From: Odontocerum albicorne
Lineage: Eukaryota; Arthropoda; Insecta; Trichoptera; Odontoceridae
Length of the DNA stretch: 64,000 nt
Assembly: GCA_949825065.1 (NCBI GenBank)
Contig: OX463849.1
Location: 35,979,199 to 36,043,198, forward strand
Direction: 5' to 3'
A program made the translations under genes and the position numbers. Position 1 is the first letter of the stretch. Each line of letters opens with the position of its first letter. Positions 12,033-23,084 of this stretch are shown in pieces. The notes under the pieces are model-generated. The model had not been told where the DNA came from, searched no databases, and worked only from the letters and a program-made list of their open reading frames with translations.

Positions 12033-13320
12033 TTAGGTCCTTACATATGAAATTGGCGTTTTGTTTGGGAGGAACATAAAGTTGATTTTTTTTAATATAA
12101 TATATTTATTTAATCAAAGTATGTACCATTGCTATCTATGCACTTTTGCCATCTCATAGGTAGTTCATCGATCCCTTTACTAAAAAAACCATTCGGACGG
12201 GAATCAATAAAATCTTTGAAGTCGGTTTGGACTGCCCCATCGGAGTTGAATTTTTTCCCTTGCAAGAAGTTATCCAAATTTCGAAAAAAATAGTAATCTG
12301 TTGGGGCAAGGTCCGGAGAGTACGGTGGATGTCTTAGACATTCCAATTGAAGCTCTTCTAATTTGGTAGCCGTCTGTTTTGCAGTGTGTGGTCTAGCGTT
12401 ATCATGAAGCAGCAGTGGCCTAGAGCGATTAACCAGCCTCGGTTGTTTAGCAGCTAGCTTTTCCATCATGGTTTGCAGTTGCTGACAATAGACATCTGCC
12501 GTAATCGTCTGGCCAGATTTAAGAAAGCTGTAGTGAACGACACCAGCACTAGTCCACCAAACGCTCACAAGTAACTTTTTTGGAGTCAATTTTTGCTTGG
12601 GGCATGGTTTGGCTGGTTCGGCAGGGTTCAGCCATTGCGATGAGCGCTTCCGATTATCATACAGGATCCACTTTTCATCACAGGTCATAATGATTCGATT
12701 CAAAATCCCTTCATTATTGTGCCGGTTGAGTAATGCAACGCAGCAGTCAACGCGCGTTTGTTGATTTGCTTCACTCAATTCGTGAGGTACCCACCTTTCA
12801 AGCTTTTTCACCTTCCCAATTTGCTTCAAGTGGATTAAAACAGTTTTATCACTAACACCGCAGCCTGCAGCTAACTCGGACGTGGTTTGCGATGGATCCG
12901 CTTCCACAATAGCCTTCAATTCTTCATTATCAACTTTGGTCTCCGGCCGTCCACGGGGCTTGTTCTGCAGGTCGAAATTTCCAGAACGAAAACGTTGGAA
13001 CCAAAAACGCACTGTGTTTTCTTTTGCGGCACCGTCGCCATACACATCATTAATCCTTCGAGCCGTTTCTGCAGCAATGGTGCCACGGTGGAACTCGTAC
13101 TCGTAAATAACGCGATATTTCAACTTTTCCATTTTGTAAACTGAGTGACGCAAAGAAAAAAACAATTGAGGAAAAAACAAATGAATTATAATTTTCGAAA
13201 CACAAATACTTGAGTAAATAGCTGTATAAATTTGAATTTGGAATTCCTAACCAAAGAGAAGATATTTGAGATCAAAGTTGCCAGTACGGCAAAACGCCAA
13301 TTTCATATGTAAGGACCTAA
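12033..13320 (-). mobile_element. complete mariner element with perfect 31-bp inverted ends
   Basis: A 1,288-bp element flanked by the TA target duplication (12,031-12,032 and 13,321-13,322). Its terminal inverted repeats begin TTAGGTCCTTACATATGAAA and continue to 31 bp without a mismatch between the ends. Length, TA target and the single intronless transposase frame are those of a canonical mariner. Identical ends and an open frame indicate recent insertion, possibly by horizontal transfer, as is common for mariners in insects. Nothing in the element appears broken. Confidence 0.95.
12110..13132 (-). CDS. mariner transposase, apparently intact, 340 aa
   Basis: DD34D transposase that cuts and pastes its own element at TA sites in the nucleus. 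The start is taken at MEKLKYRVIYEYEF (13,132), where the family normally begins; an in-frame upstream start would add 16 residues. The N-terminal half has two helix-turn-helix regions (about 5-110) with ARRINDVYGDGAAKENTVRFW. The linker motif WVPHEL is present. The catalytic triad is seen as TCDEKWILYDN, LLLHDNARPH and YSPDLAPTDYYFF, with 34 residues between the second and third Asp. The C-terminus ends KCIDSNGTYFD as in family members. There is no stop or frameshift, and length is close to the usual 345 aa, so it may be active. Subfamily (cecropia/mauritiana-like) is from memory and uncertain. Confidence 0.95.
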   Translation of the reverse strand: MEKLKYRVIYEYEFHRGTIAAETARRINDVYGDGAAKENTVRFWFQRFRSGNFDLQNKPRGRPETKVDNEELKAIVEADPSQTTSELAAGCGVSDKTVLIHLKQIGKVKKLERWVPHELSEANQQTRVDCCVALLNRHNNEGILNRIIMTCDEKWILYDNRKRSSQWLNPAEPAKPCPKQKLTPKKLLVSVWWTSAGVVHYSFLKSGQTITADVYCQQLQTMMEKLAAKQPRLVNRSRPLLLHDNARPHTAKQTATKLEELQLECLRHPPYSPDLAPTDYYFFRNLDNFLQGKKFNSDGAVQTDFKDFIDSRPNGFFSKGIDELPMRWQKCIDSNGTYFD

Positions 13321-13322
13321 TA

Positions 13323-14224
13323 TATGCCACCCATGAGATAGATGTCTTTTTTTAAAAGTGTGTTAGAAATTATTACTGAATTGTTACAAAAAGAGAGAAT
13401 CTTAAAAAAAAACATGTGTAAAAATCGCTTGTGACAAATGTAAGTTTTTCTGCGTGATTATCTTGTATGTTTTACAACCTGATGTTTTTTTTGCATTTGT
13501 ATAACTTATCTAGTGAACTTGAGTAGCACTTTATGCGGTATTGTTCAACTATGATGTAACCATTTATTTTCTCAGTGAGGAGATCCAATCTACGGGGAAT
13601 TGTGTAATTGTTCATTACAGAAGGTTACTGACACTATACCACAGTAACATTTATTTCTTTTCAAAACAGTGTTTGCTCATAAACAGAAATGTTATTACCG
13701 TAAGACAGTATAATATAATATTAAATAAATTTATACATTTTGAATGTTTATTTATGCATTAAAATTTCTTTGTATATATAATTAATAAGCTAATGACTTA
13801 AAACTTAATGATTTAGAACCAAAACCTGTTTTTTTTTTTCGAATTAAATCTAGTATTTTTTTCCATTCGCATTTAATCCTTCAGAATAAAGTATTTCATA
13901 TAATTATGTACATTTTTTAACAATAATTATAATATTGTACAATAAATCATATAGCGCAGTTTAGAACAACCCTCATAAGGTATTTCCTTTCGGAATGTCC
14001 TCAAACGACACCTCTAGAGTAATTTACACATTTAAGATAGCTTGTTCATCTTCAGCTCGTTCTTTTTTTTCTGTTGTTCTGTGTATAGTGTCATTTATTT
14101 TATTTTTTAGTTTATTTCTCAGTTTTATCCAAATTTGGTATTTTTATTTAATTTTCTCTCTATGGTATATGCTGGCAGTGAATCTGGAGTTTGATTCTAT
14201 GTGTGTGAGTGCTTGCGTTTATAT
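13323..14224. other. AT-rich stretch, no gene seen
   Basis: No supportable feature. A hydrophobic ORF starting at 13,995 runs into the antisense LINE at 14,225 and encodes Phe/Leu/Ser-rich sequence, typical of a chance frame. Confidence 0.4.
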
Positions 14225-14700
14225 ATTTACAATATTATATGCATACAATTTTGCTGCTGGGCTAGACAAAGACGACCAAATACCAGACTTTTCCACAACA
14301 AACATATTTTACCTCTTCCACATCCATACACCTTATAAAGCTCTTGCGATTTATCTTCCTCTTTCAAAATGTCATTCACTTGATCTAACAATACTTTCAT
14401 TGGTCAACCTCTACCACACCTTCTACTTAAATTCACACTGCATATTTGTTTTGTTAATATTTCTTCCTTCATTCGTTTCACGTTCTTAAACCATCTCAGA
14501 GTGCTCTTCTTCATCTTACTCAACCCATCAGTCTTAAATTCTCATTTATCCCTTATCAGTTTATTTCGTATTCAGTCATACATTGTCATATCGTGTATTA
14601 TTGTAAGTGCATGCATATCTATAGCGTTTATTCGATTCTTTTCAGTATTCCGTGTTTCTAGTTGTATAATATCAACTGCTTAACTTTTTTGTACTATAAT
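14225..14700 (-). mobile_element. RTE-like LINE fragment (family A), antisense
   Basis: Begins GCTGCTGGGCTAGACAAAGA and continues CCACATCCATACACCTTATA, then the TCATTCACTTGATCTAAC block and AACCATCTCAGAGTGCTCTT. The same order is found in the family A antisense copies at 3.2, 24.0, 42.5 and 63.5 kb. Read on the minus strand it covers the C-terminal coding end and the 3' UTR of the reverse transcriptase frame. Broken. Confidence 0.65.
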
Positions 14701-15525
14701 TTACATGTATAAGGGTGACTCACCCTCCTATGAGTGGGTATGTAGGGCTCAATTATATGGATATTATAACATGAGCCCGGACCTTTTAGTGCCTTATCTT
14801 TTCGAAATATATTTTCTTTTCCATGACCTTGTTATATGTGTAATTTTAGGATATAGTTTATATATTTCAGGCACATTGCTATTTACTTTTTTTGTTTGTG
14901 TGTATTCAGTAAAGGTATTTCATACATAACATATGCTAAATATAAACGAGATGTAAAAAACACATAACTTCACTTCATCAAATTGAAATAATTTTTATAA
15001 TTAAGTTAAGAAATCGATACAATTAACCAGTTCTCATAAAATTTCCAACTTTTTCAGCAGGAAATATTTCTCGTTTCGAAGCTTCCTGTTCATTCTAAAT
15101 CATTGCACTTGACCTACCATTTTTTAATCAAAATAAATCAAGTCTTCATTTCCAAGTGATTTCTCACCCACTCGCATGTTTGAAGAGTTCTAAAAAAATT
15201 AACGTTTAATTATCTTTCCTGAGAAAACAAATAAAGAAAGGAATAAATGTTTTAGATCTTGAATATTCAATCCAAGTAACCTTAAACAATATAACATTTT
15301 CATTCATGCCCCGTATGTTGGCTAATATGTTTCATTTTGCATTTTTACTGTCCTCTTTACTGGACGAAATCATGTATGCATGAAAGTGCAAGGTACGAAA
15401 AATTGTGATTGTCACTTTTATCTATACATACTTTAATGCCCTTATATACACACATATCCACGCAAAAAGACTAATATATTCCTTCGTTTCTTTATTTTCT
15501 TAAATATATTACAAAAATACAAATA
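14701..15525. other. AT-rich stretch, no feature seen
   Basis: No supportable feature. Confidence 0.4.
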
Positions 15526-15529
15526 TAGA

Positions 15530-15905
15530 GCGGGAACCCGGACACTGAGGGCAAAAATGAGAAAACAGTGGATGCATTCGAGATGTAGTGCTGAGAATAC
15601 CTTGAACGATTAAGATTCAGGACAGATTATCCACGATTTGTCTGCGATGAGTACTCCCAATTGTTTGGCAATGTAGACGCATTGAAGATAATCTGTAGAA
15701 ACACGTGCTAACGGAAAATGAGGAGGGACGACGAAGCAGAGGTAACCCCCCTCCCAATTGATCGACCAGTCAGGAACGTACCAGGATTGTCTGTGATGGT
15801 AGTACCCTGAGAGGTGCAAAGTAGGGAGAGGTAAATAATCGTCGTGGGCGGAATTGAACAGGTAGAACGGAGAGATTACGACCCTCAGCCATGATTAAAC
15901 ATCCA
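15530..15905 (+). mobile_element. GC-richer LINE-like remnant
   Basis: A GC-richer island. Near its start the plus strand reads VDAFEM, a stop, then C and EYLERL, resembling the (A)FEMWxxRRxLKIxW segment of LINE reverse transcriptases. The rest is too decayed to align by eye. A minus-strand ORF of 69 codons overlaps it and is not recognised. Confidence 0.35.
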
Positions 15906-17564
15906 AGTTGAAATATCCCCACACTTGCAATTACACATATTGAGGTATCAGTATAGGTTTGCTCACTTTTTTCTACCATTTCACGCTTACTTTTAGAAAT
16001 AATCAGACTTTTATATCAACAATATTGGTTAACGTTTAATAAAGAGGTGACAAATGATATAAGTAGAGTTGTGTTTATATCGAAATGACTTAGAGTAGTA
16101 TTGACACAAATATAATATAACATGAGATTGGGATATAAGAGATGGGGTTTCGGGGTGAAATGTTGATAAATAATGAATCTTTGGTCACCAAATATCTGTA
16201 GAGAATTAATTCAATATAACTTTATCAAATATCATTTTAAGAGAGCTCATTTAAAAATACCTAACGCGCTTCAGAGCATCTCCGTGACCTAGTTTAAAAT
16301 ATGCTTGACATTCATTCGAGGATTTCTGGTTCTTTCCCCGAGGGTACCAAGAAAGCTGTAGCAGTCTGATAAAAAAAGTTCTTCTGATAACTATGCACAC
16401 ACGCATAGGTGAATGTTGTGGCCCCTTCACATGCGGGTTAGTATTAAAAACACATGCGATGATTAACCGCGAATTCTGTGCTTACATTAATGGTTCCATG
16501 TCTACTGTAGAGCCGAACACAATGTTATTTCTCGGTCACGGTTTTCAATGCGTTTTCGAAAAACCCATTCAGATACATTAAAAGGCTACTTACTGTACGA
16601 TTTAATGAATGAATTAAAGTTCCGCCGTTTATAAGGGATGTGGCAAGGGAAAGGCATATAAATACGTAATCAAAATAAGGCATTTTTAGTTAAATTTAAC
16701 GATTTCCCAAATGAATCTAGGAATGAAATTGACGATCAGCTTTGGAATACTAACTAAAATGCTACTACACAGAAGTGACATCATAACTGGATTCATTCTC
16801 ATTGGTATTCGATGTAGTCGCTCGTCACTTTTACTTTTTTCTTCGAAGAATTTGATTGGCTAATTAATTTCGGGGTCAATCTGACATCGTTTTACTCTCA
16901 CTGTTTATTTATCAATCAAATTTAGCGACAACTTTTCAGTGAGGCGTTTTCAGTATGTATAGACACTCAAAGAAAGTTGGGTTTAACAAAAAAATGTGAT
17001 TTCAATTAACTGCATCATTCGACTAATTATTTTTTAGTTATTCTTACATCCAAAAAACCGACGAATCGGTGCTATATTATATGCATATGTTAAATTATTA
17101 AACTTTGCAAGCAAGTAAACTGCAGGAATGACCCACCCTTTGTCTGCTTTTATATAATAAGATTGCCGTTCTGCAGAGTTCGATCTGCATTGATCGCCGT
17201 TCTGCATTGATTTGAGTATTTATTAGTTGAGACAGTGAGGGTATCTCTACACTTCCGACACTTGTTAAATGATTGACAATAGGATTATTGAATCTTTGCA
17301 AACACAACCAATGTATATGCATTTTTAAAATACCGCAATGTTGAAAAAATATGTATGATTGTTGTAAGAGATTATAAAAACTTGACAATAGGTAACCGAC
17401 TGTCATTTTTATGACCGTCAAGTGAAAAAACGCGTCATGTTTGAAGCTTTTGCCAAACGCTACATCAAAATATGGCAAACACAATGTGGTTGGATAAAAA
17501 AACTTTTCGAATAAAAATAACCGTAAACCGTTTAAGCGTGGAAGGATGACGCACAAGAGGAATA
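15906..17564. other. AT-rich stretch, no recognised gene
   Basis: The longest frame is a minus-strand ORF of 152 codons (17,098-17,556) starting MCVILPRLNGLRLF. It has no domain I recognise, ordinary codon use for AT-rich DNA and no splice or promoter context; it is recorded as unresolved rather than called a gene. Confidence 0.4.
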
Positions 17565-17735
17565 ATCATAATGAGTTGTACTGACCAAGTGAGAGATGAA
17601 ACTGAACTACCCTTAACAACTGCCCTTCGAGTCGCGGAGGGTAGGGATGGATGAAAAGAAGACGTCAGAGACTATCATGGGAGTTACAATGCTCAGTCAT
17701 GACAGGATGAATCGATAATAAACGTCAACATATAG
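17565..17735 (+). mobile_element. LINE RT C-terminal fragment (family C)
   Basis: The plus strand reads LTDQVRDETELPLTTALRVA followed by EGRDG, matching the (R)WTDQVRDAT..S..ALxxAExRxxW region that closes the reverse transcriptase of family C. The same region is present on the minus strand at 21,840-22,165. Only about 60 codons remain. Confidence 0.5.
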
Positions 17736-18011
17736 GATAAAATGCCTCAGATATACCTACAATGGTTAGTAAGGAGTTCAATTCTCCATTTATCCACCGA
17801 GACGTGGAAGATATCGATATCAGAAAATTCATTCAATATGATTATATTCTGTATGATTACATTCCGCATGCTATTGATGATGCTCTTAACAGCCCAGTTT
17901 GTGAATACGAAATAAAAAACAATCTTTATTCGTGACGGTGTAAATAATTGTTCGGTACATTAAATAAAAGTTGGTCAATTTATTTATATTTATACATGAC
18001 AAGAAATTGTC

Positions 18012-18820
18012 TTGAGTGTTAACATAAGTTGTGTCCGTTTTTTTTTTCAAATTTAAAAATGAGCACCAAAAGTAAAACAAAATGGTAAATATTATACGTG
18101 ATTCGAAAGTAAATTATTTGTTCTACAAGATACTGTGTTTACATATACCTTAAATATATTATTTAATTTGATTACAAGCCTTCAAAATGGAATGTCAAGT
18201 AGACGAAAGTGAGCATTTTCGACACCTTCTGTTCGCGTTCAATCGAGGGAATAAAGCTGCCAAAGCTGCTCGCAATATTTGCGAAATGTACAATGGAGAT
18301 GCTATGAATAAAAGGACAGCTCGTCGATGGTTTTTGCGTTTCAAAGACGGTAATTTCGACTTGAAAGACATGGAGCGTTCCGGACGACCAGTGGACTTTT
18401 ATGAGGACCACTTAAACCATATTATTCATGAAGATCCCCTTCAAACCACCGTTGAATTGGCTGAGCAGATGAATTATAGTCACATGACTGTATACCGTCA
18501 TCTTAAATCAATGGGAAAAGTCCAGAAGTTCGGAGCTTGGGTTTACATGTTTTGAGTGAAAACAACAAAAATCAACGTTCGACAATTGATTTTTGTTGTT
18601 TTCACTCAAAACATGTGGAACCCTTTCGTCTACTTGACATTCCATTTTGAAGGCTTGTAATCAAATAAAATAATATATGTAACGTAAAAGCAAACACAAT
18701 ATCTTGTAGAGCAGAAAATTTTCTTTCGAATAATGTAGAACCTTTACTATTTTGTTTTACTTTTGGTGCTCATTTTTAAATTTGAAAAAAAAAACGAACC
18801 CAACTTATGTTAACACCTAA
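18012..18820 (+). mobile_element. foldback mariner: two inverted copies of one 5' end
   Basis: An element of about 809 bp whose two outer arms (18,012-18,209 and 18,623-18,820, each 198 bp) are inverted copies of the same 5' end of a mariner: terminal repeat (TTAGGTGTTAACATAAGTT in the right arm), leader, start codon and the first eight codons (MECQVDES). Between them lie the transposase N-terminal half and an inner perfect palindrome (arms 18,545-18,575 and 18,586-18,616, 31 bp, 10-bp loop). A TA follows the right end; the left flank is changed (TC). The true 3' end of a mariner is absent. The whole could fold into a long hairpin. Confidence 0.8.
18187..18555 (+). pseudogene. mariner transposase, N-terminal half only
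   Basis: An open frame of 122 codons reading MECQVDESEHFRHLLFAFNR, then KAAKAARNICEMYNGDAMNK, RTARRWFLRFKDGNFDL and YRHLKSMGKVQKFGAWV. These are the two DNA-binding helix-turn-helix regions of a mariner transposase. The protein stops just after the linker, before any catalytic Asp, because the inner palindrome begins there. It differs from the transposases at 12.1 kb and 57.7 kb, so at least three mariner lineages are present. It could at most bind terminal repeats and cannot cut DNA. Confidence 0.85.
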
Positions 18821-18869
18821 TATTTATAGATAATTTATGAAAAAAACAAGTACTTAAAGTGAACACATA

Positions 18870-19365
18870 AATTATATGGATCTGGGTTTGTTGCCTATCA
18901 TTTGTTGTGTCCCCAGTAAACTAGACTTTTGCCTCAATCATGCTGAGGACATAACATGGCAAAAAAAGCTGTATTTTTCCGATTGTGGATTATAAAATAT
19001 CCTGTTATATACTCTCGGTAACTTGATAAACAGTGAGACTCAATCATATGTATTACGCGAATCAAACTCCGCATTCTTCATTATTCCATATAGACTAAAA
19101 AGTCCATCCTAAAATGTTCCGTACGTAATCACAAAAAACGCATCACACTCAAGAGTTTATACAAACCTTTGCTTTAAGTTATCCCTTCTGCAAGCCCAAG
19201 CACTCCTGTCGCAATAACAACCACGCTCTGATACACTGTCTGAATGTTTTGCCCCTTTTGTCTTTATTGAATTCAGTACCCCATGGTATGTCATGCGAGC
19301 TATAAAGGCACAATGCCTTTGGGTAAAAGATGTTCTAACTCTAGGGATTGTGAACATTTAGATTA
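18870..19365 (-). mobile_element. jockey/CR1-like LINE 3' end, minus strand
   Basis: A minus-strand frame of 66 codons ending near 19,157 reads IPRVRTSFTQRHCAFIARMT, then YHGVLNSIKTKGAK and WACRRDNLK. This is the closing part of a LINE reverse-transcriptase frame (IPRVRTSxxQRxxxFxAxxTYNxxL). Its 3' UTR continues down to about 18,870 and is the sequence also found at 2,415-2,775 and 57,405-57,485. Confidence 0.5.
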
Positions 19366-20286
19366 ATTGCCCTGCATGTCATGTGTCTTTGCTGAGTTTG
19401 CATTTTTTTTCTTTCTTGATGATAGTGCCAGAGAATGGATTCGATGTATCATATAAGTTGGTTACATCAAGGACCCGATACCCTTAAAAAGTTCCGCTGC
19501 GGGGATAGGAAGTTTATTAATTATTTTTTCTGCCTTCGTTATACCACCAATCAAAATATCGTTACCATATACCATCAATTAAAAAAGGGGTTTTATTTTT
19601 CCCGTTAGCAATTTGTATACATGCATGTACGAGTATATACTCGTACAGGTACATAGATCTCTTTTCACTCGTAAGGTACATCCAAGTTCAACCATTAAAA
19701 ATGTGGGATAGAACCATAGGAAAAAATCATACTTTTTGTAATAAAGGTGACACAGAAATATCTTTTCGAATTGCTCAACTATGAGGGAATTCTAGATTCG
19801 TCTCTAAATTGGTGTTGAAGGGTGCAATACAAGAAAATAAATAAAACGAGTACCTGTACTGATATGTTCCTGAAGAGAGTATTTACCTACAGTTTTCTGC
19901 CCTTTTTCTACTATTGTATATCTGCAAATTTTCACGTTTCGCGGCGTATAAGTAACTTACAATTTACGATCGCGTGATGCATAGTTAATGAATAGTACTT
20001 TCCCTTTTCATTTATTCCAATCACTGTTGACGTATATCATATCCGTTCAGTATGTATGTAAGCACAAATTAATTAGAAGTATCCGATTATACAAAATAAA
20101 AATCTCATATTTAAAATTACCTTATCCATCCCTTGATTTAACATAACGAAATATGGAAAATAAGGATTTGTGATATTCTCATGTGGATATAACGGTATAG
20201 AGATAATACCGTTTTTGTTGCTGGTAATGAAGATGATTTAATTACTATTAAAGGTGATAAGGTTAGAAGCGGTGAAGCCACTTTTA
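19366..20286. other. no gene seen; perfect 22-bp palindrome
   Basis: No ORF or repeat I can support except the perfect palindrome TGTACGAGTATATACTCGTA plus CA (19,626-19,647), which is two back-to-back copies of the TACGAGTA footprint-like 8-mer described in the findings. Confidence 0.45.
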
Positions 20287-20387
20287 ATACACCTTTATGT
20301 TGTGGAAACTATATTTTCAACATAAAAGTGTATCCCGAGCTAGAGTGCCGTTGAGGAGAATCTGTACTCTAAACGGCGCTCTATAAA
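20287..20387. repeat. two adjacent short hairpins
   Basis: First hairpin: 16-bp arms ATACACCTTTATGTTG and its complement, 20,287-20,333, one mismatch. Second: TAGAGTGCCGTT against AACGGCGCTCTA, about 20,341-20,384. They may be parts of one MITE. Confidence 0.4.
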
Positions 20388-20850
20388 TCGTCCTTTTATT
20401 TTAAAGATAATAAGTCGTGGCAGGTGTACGTGATCAGATATTAATGCAATTTGAAAAAGTAGGCCAAGGAAAGAATGATAGCTGGAAAAACTTTAACCGG
20501 AGGAAACTTGAGAAGCTGAGAAACAAAAATATACGAATGACAAATAGGGCATAATTATGCAAAAAAAAAGACCTAACCCACATTTTACCTGATATGATAA
20601 TGGAGAATGTTGTGAGATAGATAGACTCTGTATCTGCGATGAGGGGCAGTCTAAAAAATACTTGCTACAGTGCTCGAGGAGCGGTGTCTTGCACCGAAGA
20701 GGACTTGATTCTTGGAAAGCCCGTGCTGTCCGGGTGATAGCTTTTGACGTGATAAGAATAAATGTTTCGAGATAATCAAGAAAATGTCTTGTCGCTTTGC
20801 ATGGTAGAGTATGGAACATACTCGTATAAGATCTAATTTGACCATATAAT
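20388..20850. other. no feature seen
   Basis: Overlapping minus-strand ORFs of 108 and 64 codons were examined; neither has a recognisable domain or gene context. Confidence 0.35.
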
Positions 20851-20852
20851 AC

Positions 20853-21057
20853 GATCTTCGTAGTCTAGTTGGTAAGACGTCTATTTTTCAACCCCAGAAC
20901 TAGAACCCGATTTATTTAAAATAGTTCCTGTCTAGTTTTAACTTAAAGTCTCCGTAATATTCTCTGGTTGGTTGAAGCCATTGCCACATGGCAATAAACC
21001 CACCAAGTTGTTATGTATACAACGAAAGTGTAATGCAATGCAATAAAAATTATCCAT
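20853..21057 (+). repeat. tRNA-derived SINE copy
   Basis: The head has an A-box-like GTAGTCTAGTTGGTAAGACG (20,869-20,888) and a B-box-like AGAACTAGAACCCG. The tail reads ATTGCCACATGGCAATAAAC and ends GTAATGCAATGCAAT. Same architecture as the copy at 29,628-29,832. Confidence 0.65.
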
Positions 21058-21839
21058 TTATTGGGCTTAATATTTTGGTGTACATAATATTGATAATTGT
21101 TTTTTCGATATATCTAATAAACCAAAAAAATGTTTTGTATGGGTTTTACATAATACAAAATCTATGCACGTGCATTGAAATGTTTAATCTCTTTGCCTGA
21201 CCTCAAAATCTGCGCTGGGAGTTGTTTTCTTTCTTCCGTCATGTCGGAATTTAAGTCTGTCGTCGGTATTATTTTTTTTCAGACTCAAATGTGTCATTGA
21301 CCTTTTCTGTCACACTTGGCATTTGTGATAAAAAAAAAGGAAAAATCGATCTTCTAGTGTAGATCAGATTGGATGGGGATTTATGTTGTCTTAGGTCTAC
21401 ACTTGTGGTGGGATCGAACTGAAAACCACAAAATTAATAGGGCATGTTGATTTCCAAGTGTGTGTATATATATTTATTAAGACTTCCATGTATTTTCGTT
21501 TTTCCATACACTATCAATAAAAAATACCAGCTGTCAACCAGTATCCTGATTCCGCCTCTCTATTGACAGAAGTGGGCGGTAGTGAAAATGGAAATCCATT
21601 AAAATTTTATTTTATTATCTCCGGCATTCGATTTCGAGGAGCGCTTTCCAATTTTCAAATACCAGTCAACACAACTCTCTTGTAACATACTATTTATAAC
21701 AGATCATGTTACCAAAATATATAAAAAGGATGATTAATTCAAAAACAAACTTTTTTTCTCGTCATAGTGTTAAAAGGAAAGTCAGGTTGTTTTTACGGCT
21801 AAAAAATCAATCCCACAATCGTATTTAATTTGCCATATA
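21058..21839. other. no feature seen
   Basis: No ORF above chance and no terminal repeats found. Confidence 0.4.
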
Positions 21840-22165
21840 GAGCGAGGAAGAAGTAGATCGCGAAAAGAGTGGAAGGAGATTTCATCCTGTCGTGTAGCCC
21901 ATAACTGAGCATTGTGATTTCCATGATAGCCTTTGATGACTCCTATCCATCCATCCCTGCACTCTGTGGCTCGAAGAACAGTTGTTAAGAGTAGTCAAGT
22001 TGCGTCTCTCACTTGGTCAGTCCAACGCATTGGGATTCTTTCTATTGTGCATCGCCCTACCACGTCTCCAGTAACCACGAACCTCTCCAAACTGTCTCCT
22101 TGAATACTAGCAATGTGCCTAAAGAATCGGAGGACTCGTTGAAGGCACATTGTTGACAAATTTAA
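21840..22165 (-). mobile_element. LINE RT C-terminal fragment (family C), minus strand
   Basis: The minus strand reads CLQRVLRFFRHIASIQGDSL, then ERFVVTGDVVGRC, RWTDQVRDAT, and on through broken frames to about 21,840. This is the best-preserved of three family C pieces (others at 7,270 and 17,565, plus strand). Only the C-terminal part of the reverse transcriptase survives. Confidence 0.6.
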
Positions 22166-22184
22166 CTGAAATAAAAGTAAGAAA

Positions 22185-22345
22185 GGTGAAAAACAGTAGA
22201 ATATGTGTGACAAAATGTATAAATGTGGATGAGATGAGAAATATTTATATTGATAAAATAGCGCGGAAATATGTTCTATCGGTCTACCCCAAATGAGATA
22301 TGGCGTAATACGAGTAGAATGTGTGTAATTTTCCAATTGGAACAT
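22185..22345 (+). mobile_element. RTE-like LINE 3' end (family A), sense
   Basis: Sense 3' end with CTACCCCAAATGAGATATGG, equivalent to TTACCCCAAAAGAGACATGG at 42,178. The copy has the 6-bp insertion CGAGTA at a TA (22,309-22,316) relative to the GTGATAGTATGTAT of the 42.2 kb copy. Confidence 0.55.
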
Positions 22346-22791
22346 ACTTAATTTAATTACCTAATCGTAATATCATATAATTTTAGAATGCCATCAACTC
22401 AGTTAAATGTGTCAAAAATATTGCATCATGTTTTACCCTTGCCTTACTGTGCTAAAAAATTCCGCCAGACACGGTGCTAGACTCTAAGCGTCCAGTGAAA
22501 AATGTATATTTTAAATTAAAATTATGCAAAATCTGCTAGATTATTTTTTGTAATTTGCTATAAAAATAATTTTGTTATGTATTAAAACGTTTAATAATCA
22601 AATAAAATATAAGTCCTGGTCACTCACTATCCATCACAGGGTGGCAAGCTCTCATTGATACAAAGTTTAAAAATGACAGTTCGTATAAACATAACATTGC
22701 ATTAGACGTATTACAATAAAATTAATTGGATATACATCTTGTTTTGGGTACCACTGTGAATCTAAATTGAAATAATGAATCTAAATTGAAA
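22346..22791. other. no feature seen
   Basis: AT-rich, no supportable feature. Confidence 0.4.
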
Positions 22792-22852
22792 CATTGTACA
22801 TTAATTAGTACGATACGTGAAAAACAAGTATCGTACTAATTAATGTACAATG
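22792..22852. repeat. perfect hairpin, 25-bp arms, 11-nt loop
   Basis: The arms (22,792-22,816 and 22,828-22,852) begin CATTGTACATTAATTAGTAC and are exactly complementary over 25 bp around the loop GTGAAAAACAA. No ORF or known family. It could be the core of a small MITE or a small-RNA hairpin. Confidence 0.85.
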
Positions 22853-23084
22853 ATCATCATATAATATAGAATTAAGTATGAAAATTTTATTTTCTTTTAC
22901 ATTACAATACACAAAACATATTACGATGCAATAAGAAATTGGGCATCTTATAATATAGAAGATCCAAGACAACAGTTTGACAAAGTAGATTTTTTAATAG
23001 TTTATTAGTAAGAGGAGTGTTTGTAGACCTCAATCTCGTTGATCTAGTGACATTAGAAAAGAAGCTGGGAGAAATAAGAACAAC

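Noticed and set aside
13098..13105. TACTCGTA as a footprint
   Set aside because: It lies within mariner transposase coding for a Tyr-Glu repeat and needs no insertion to explain it.
13995..14489. 164-codon hydrophobic ORF that looks like a membrane protein
   Set aside because: Its second half is the reverse strand of a family A LINE end, and the first half is Phe/Leu/Ser runs from T-rich DNA.
17098..17556. 152-codon minus-strand ORF, MCVILPRLNGLRLF onward
   Set aside because: No recognisable domain, no splice or promoter context, and composition typical of chance frames in AT-rich DNA.
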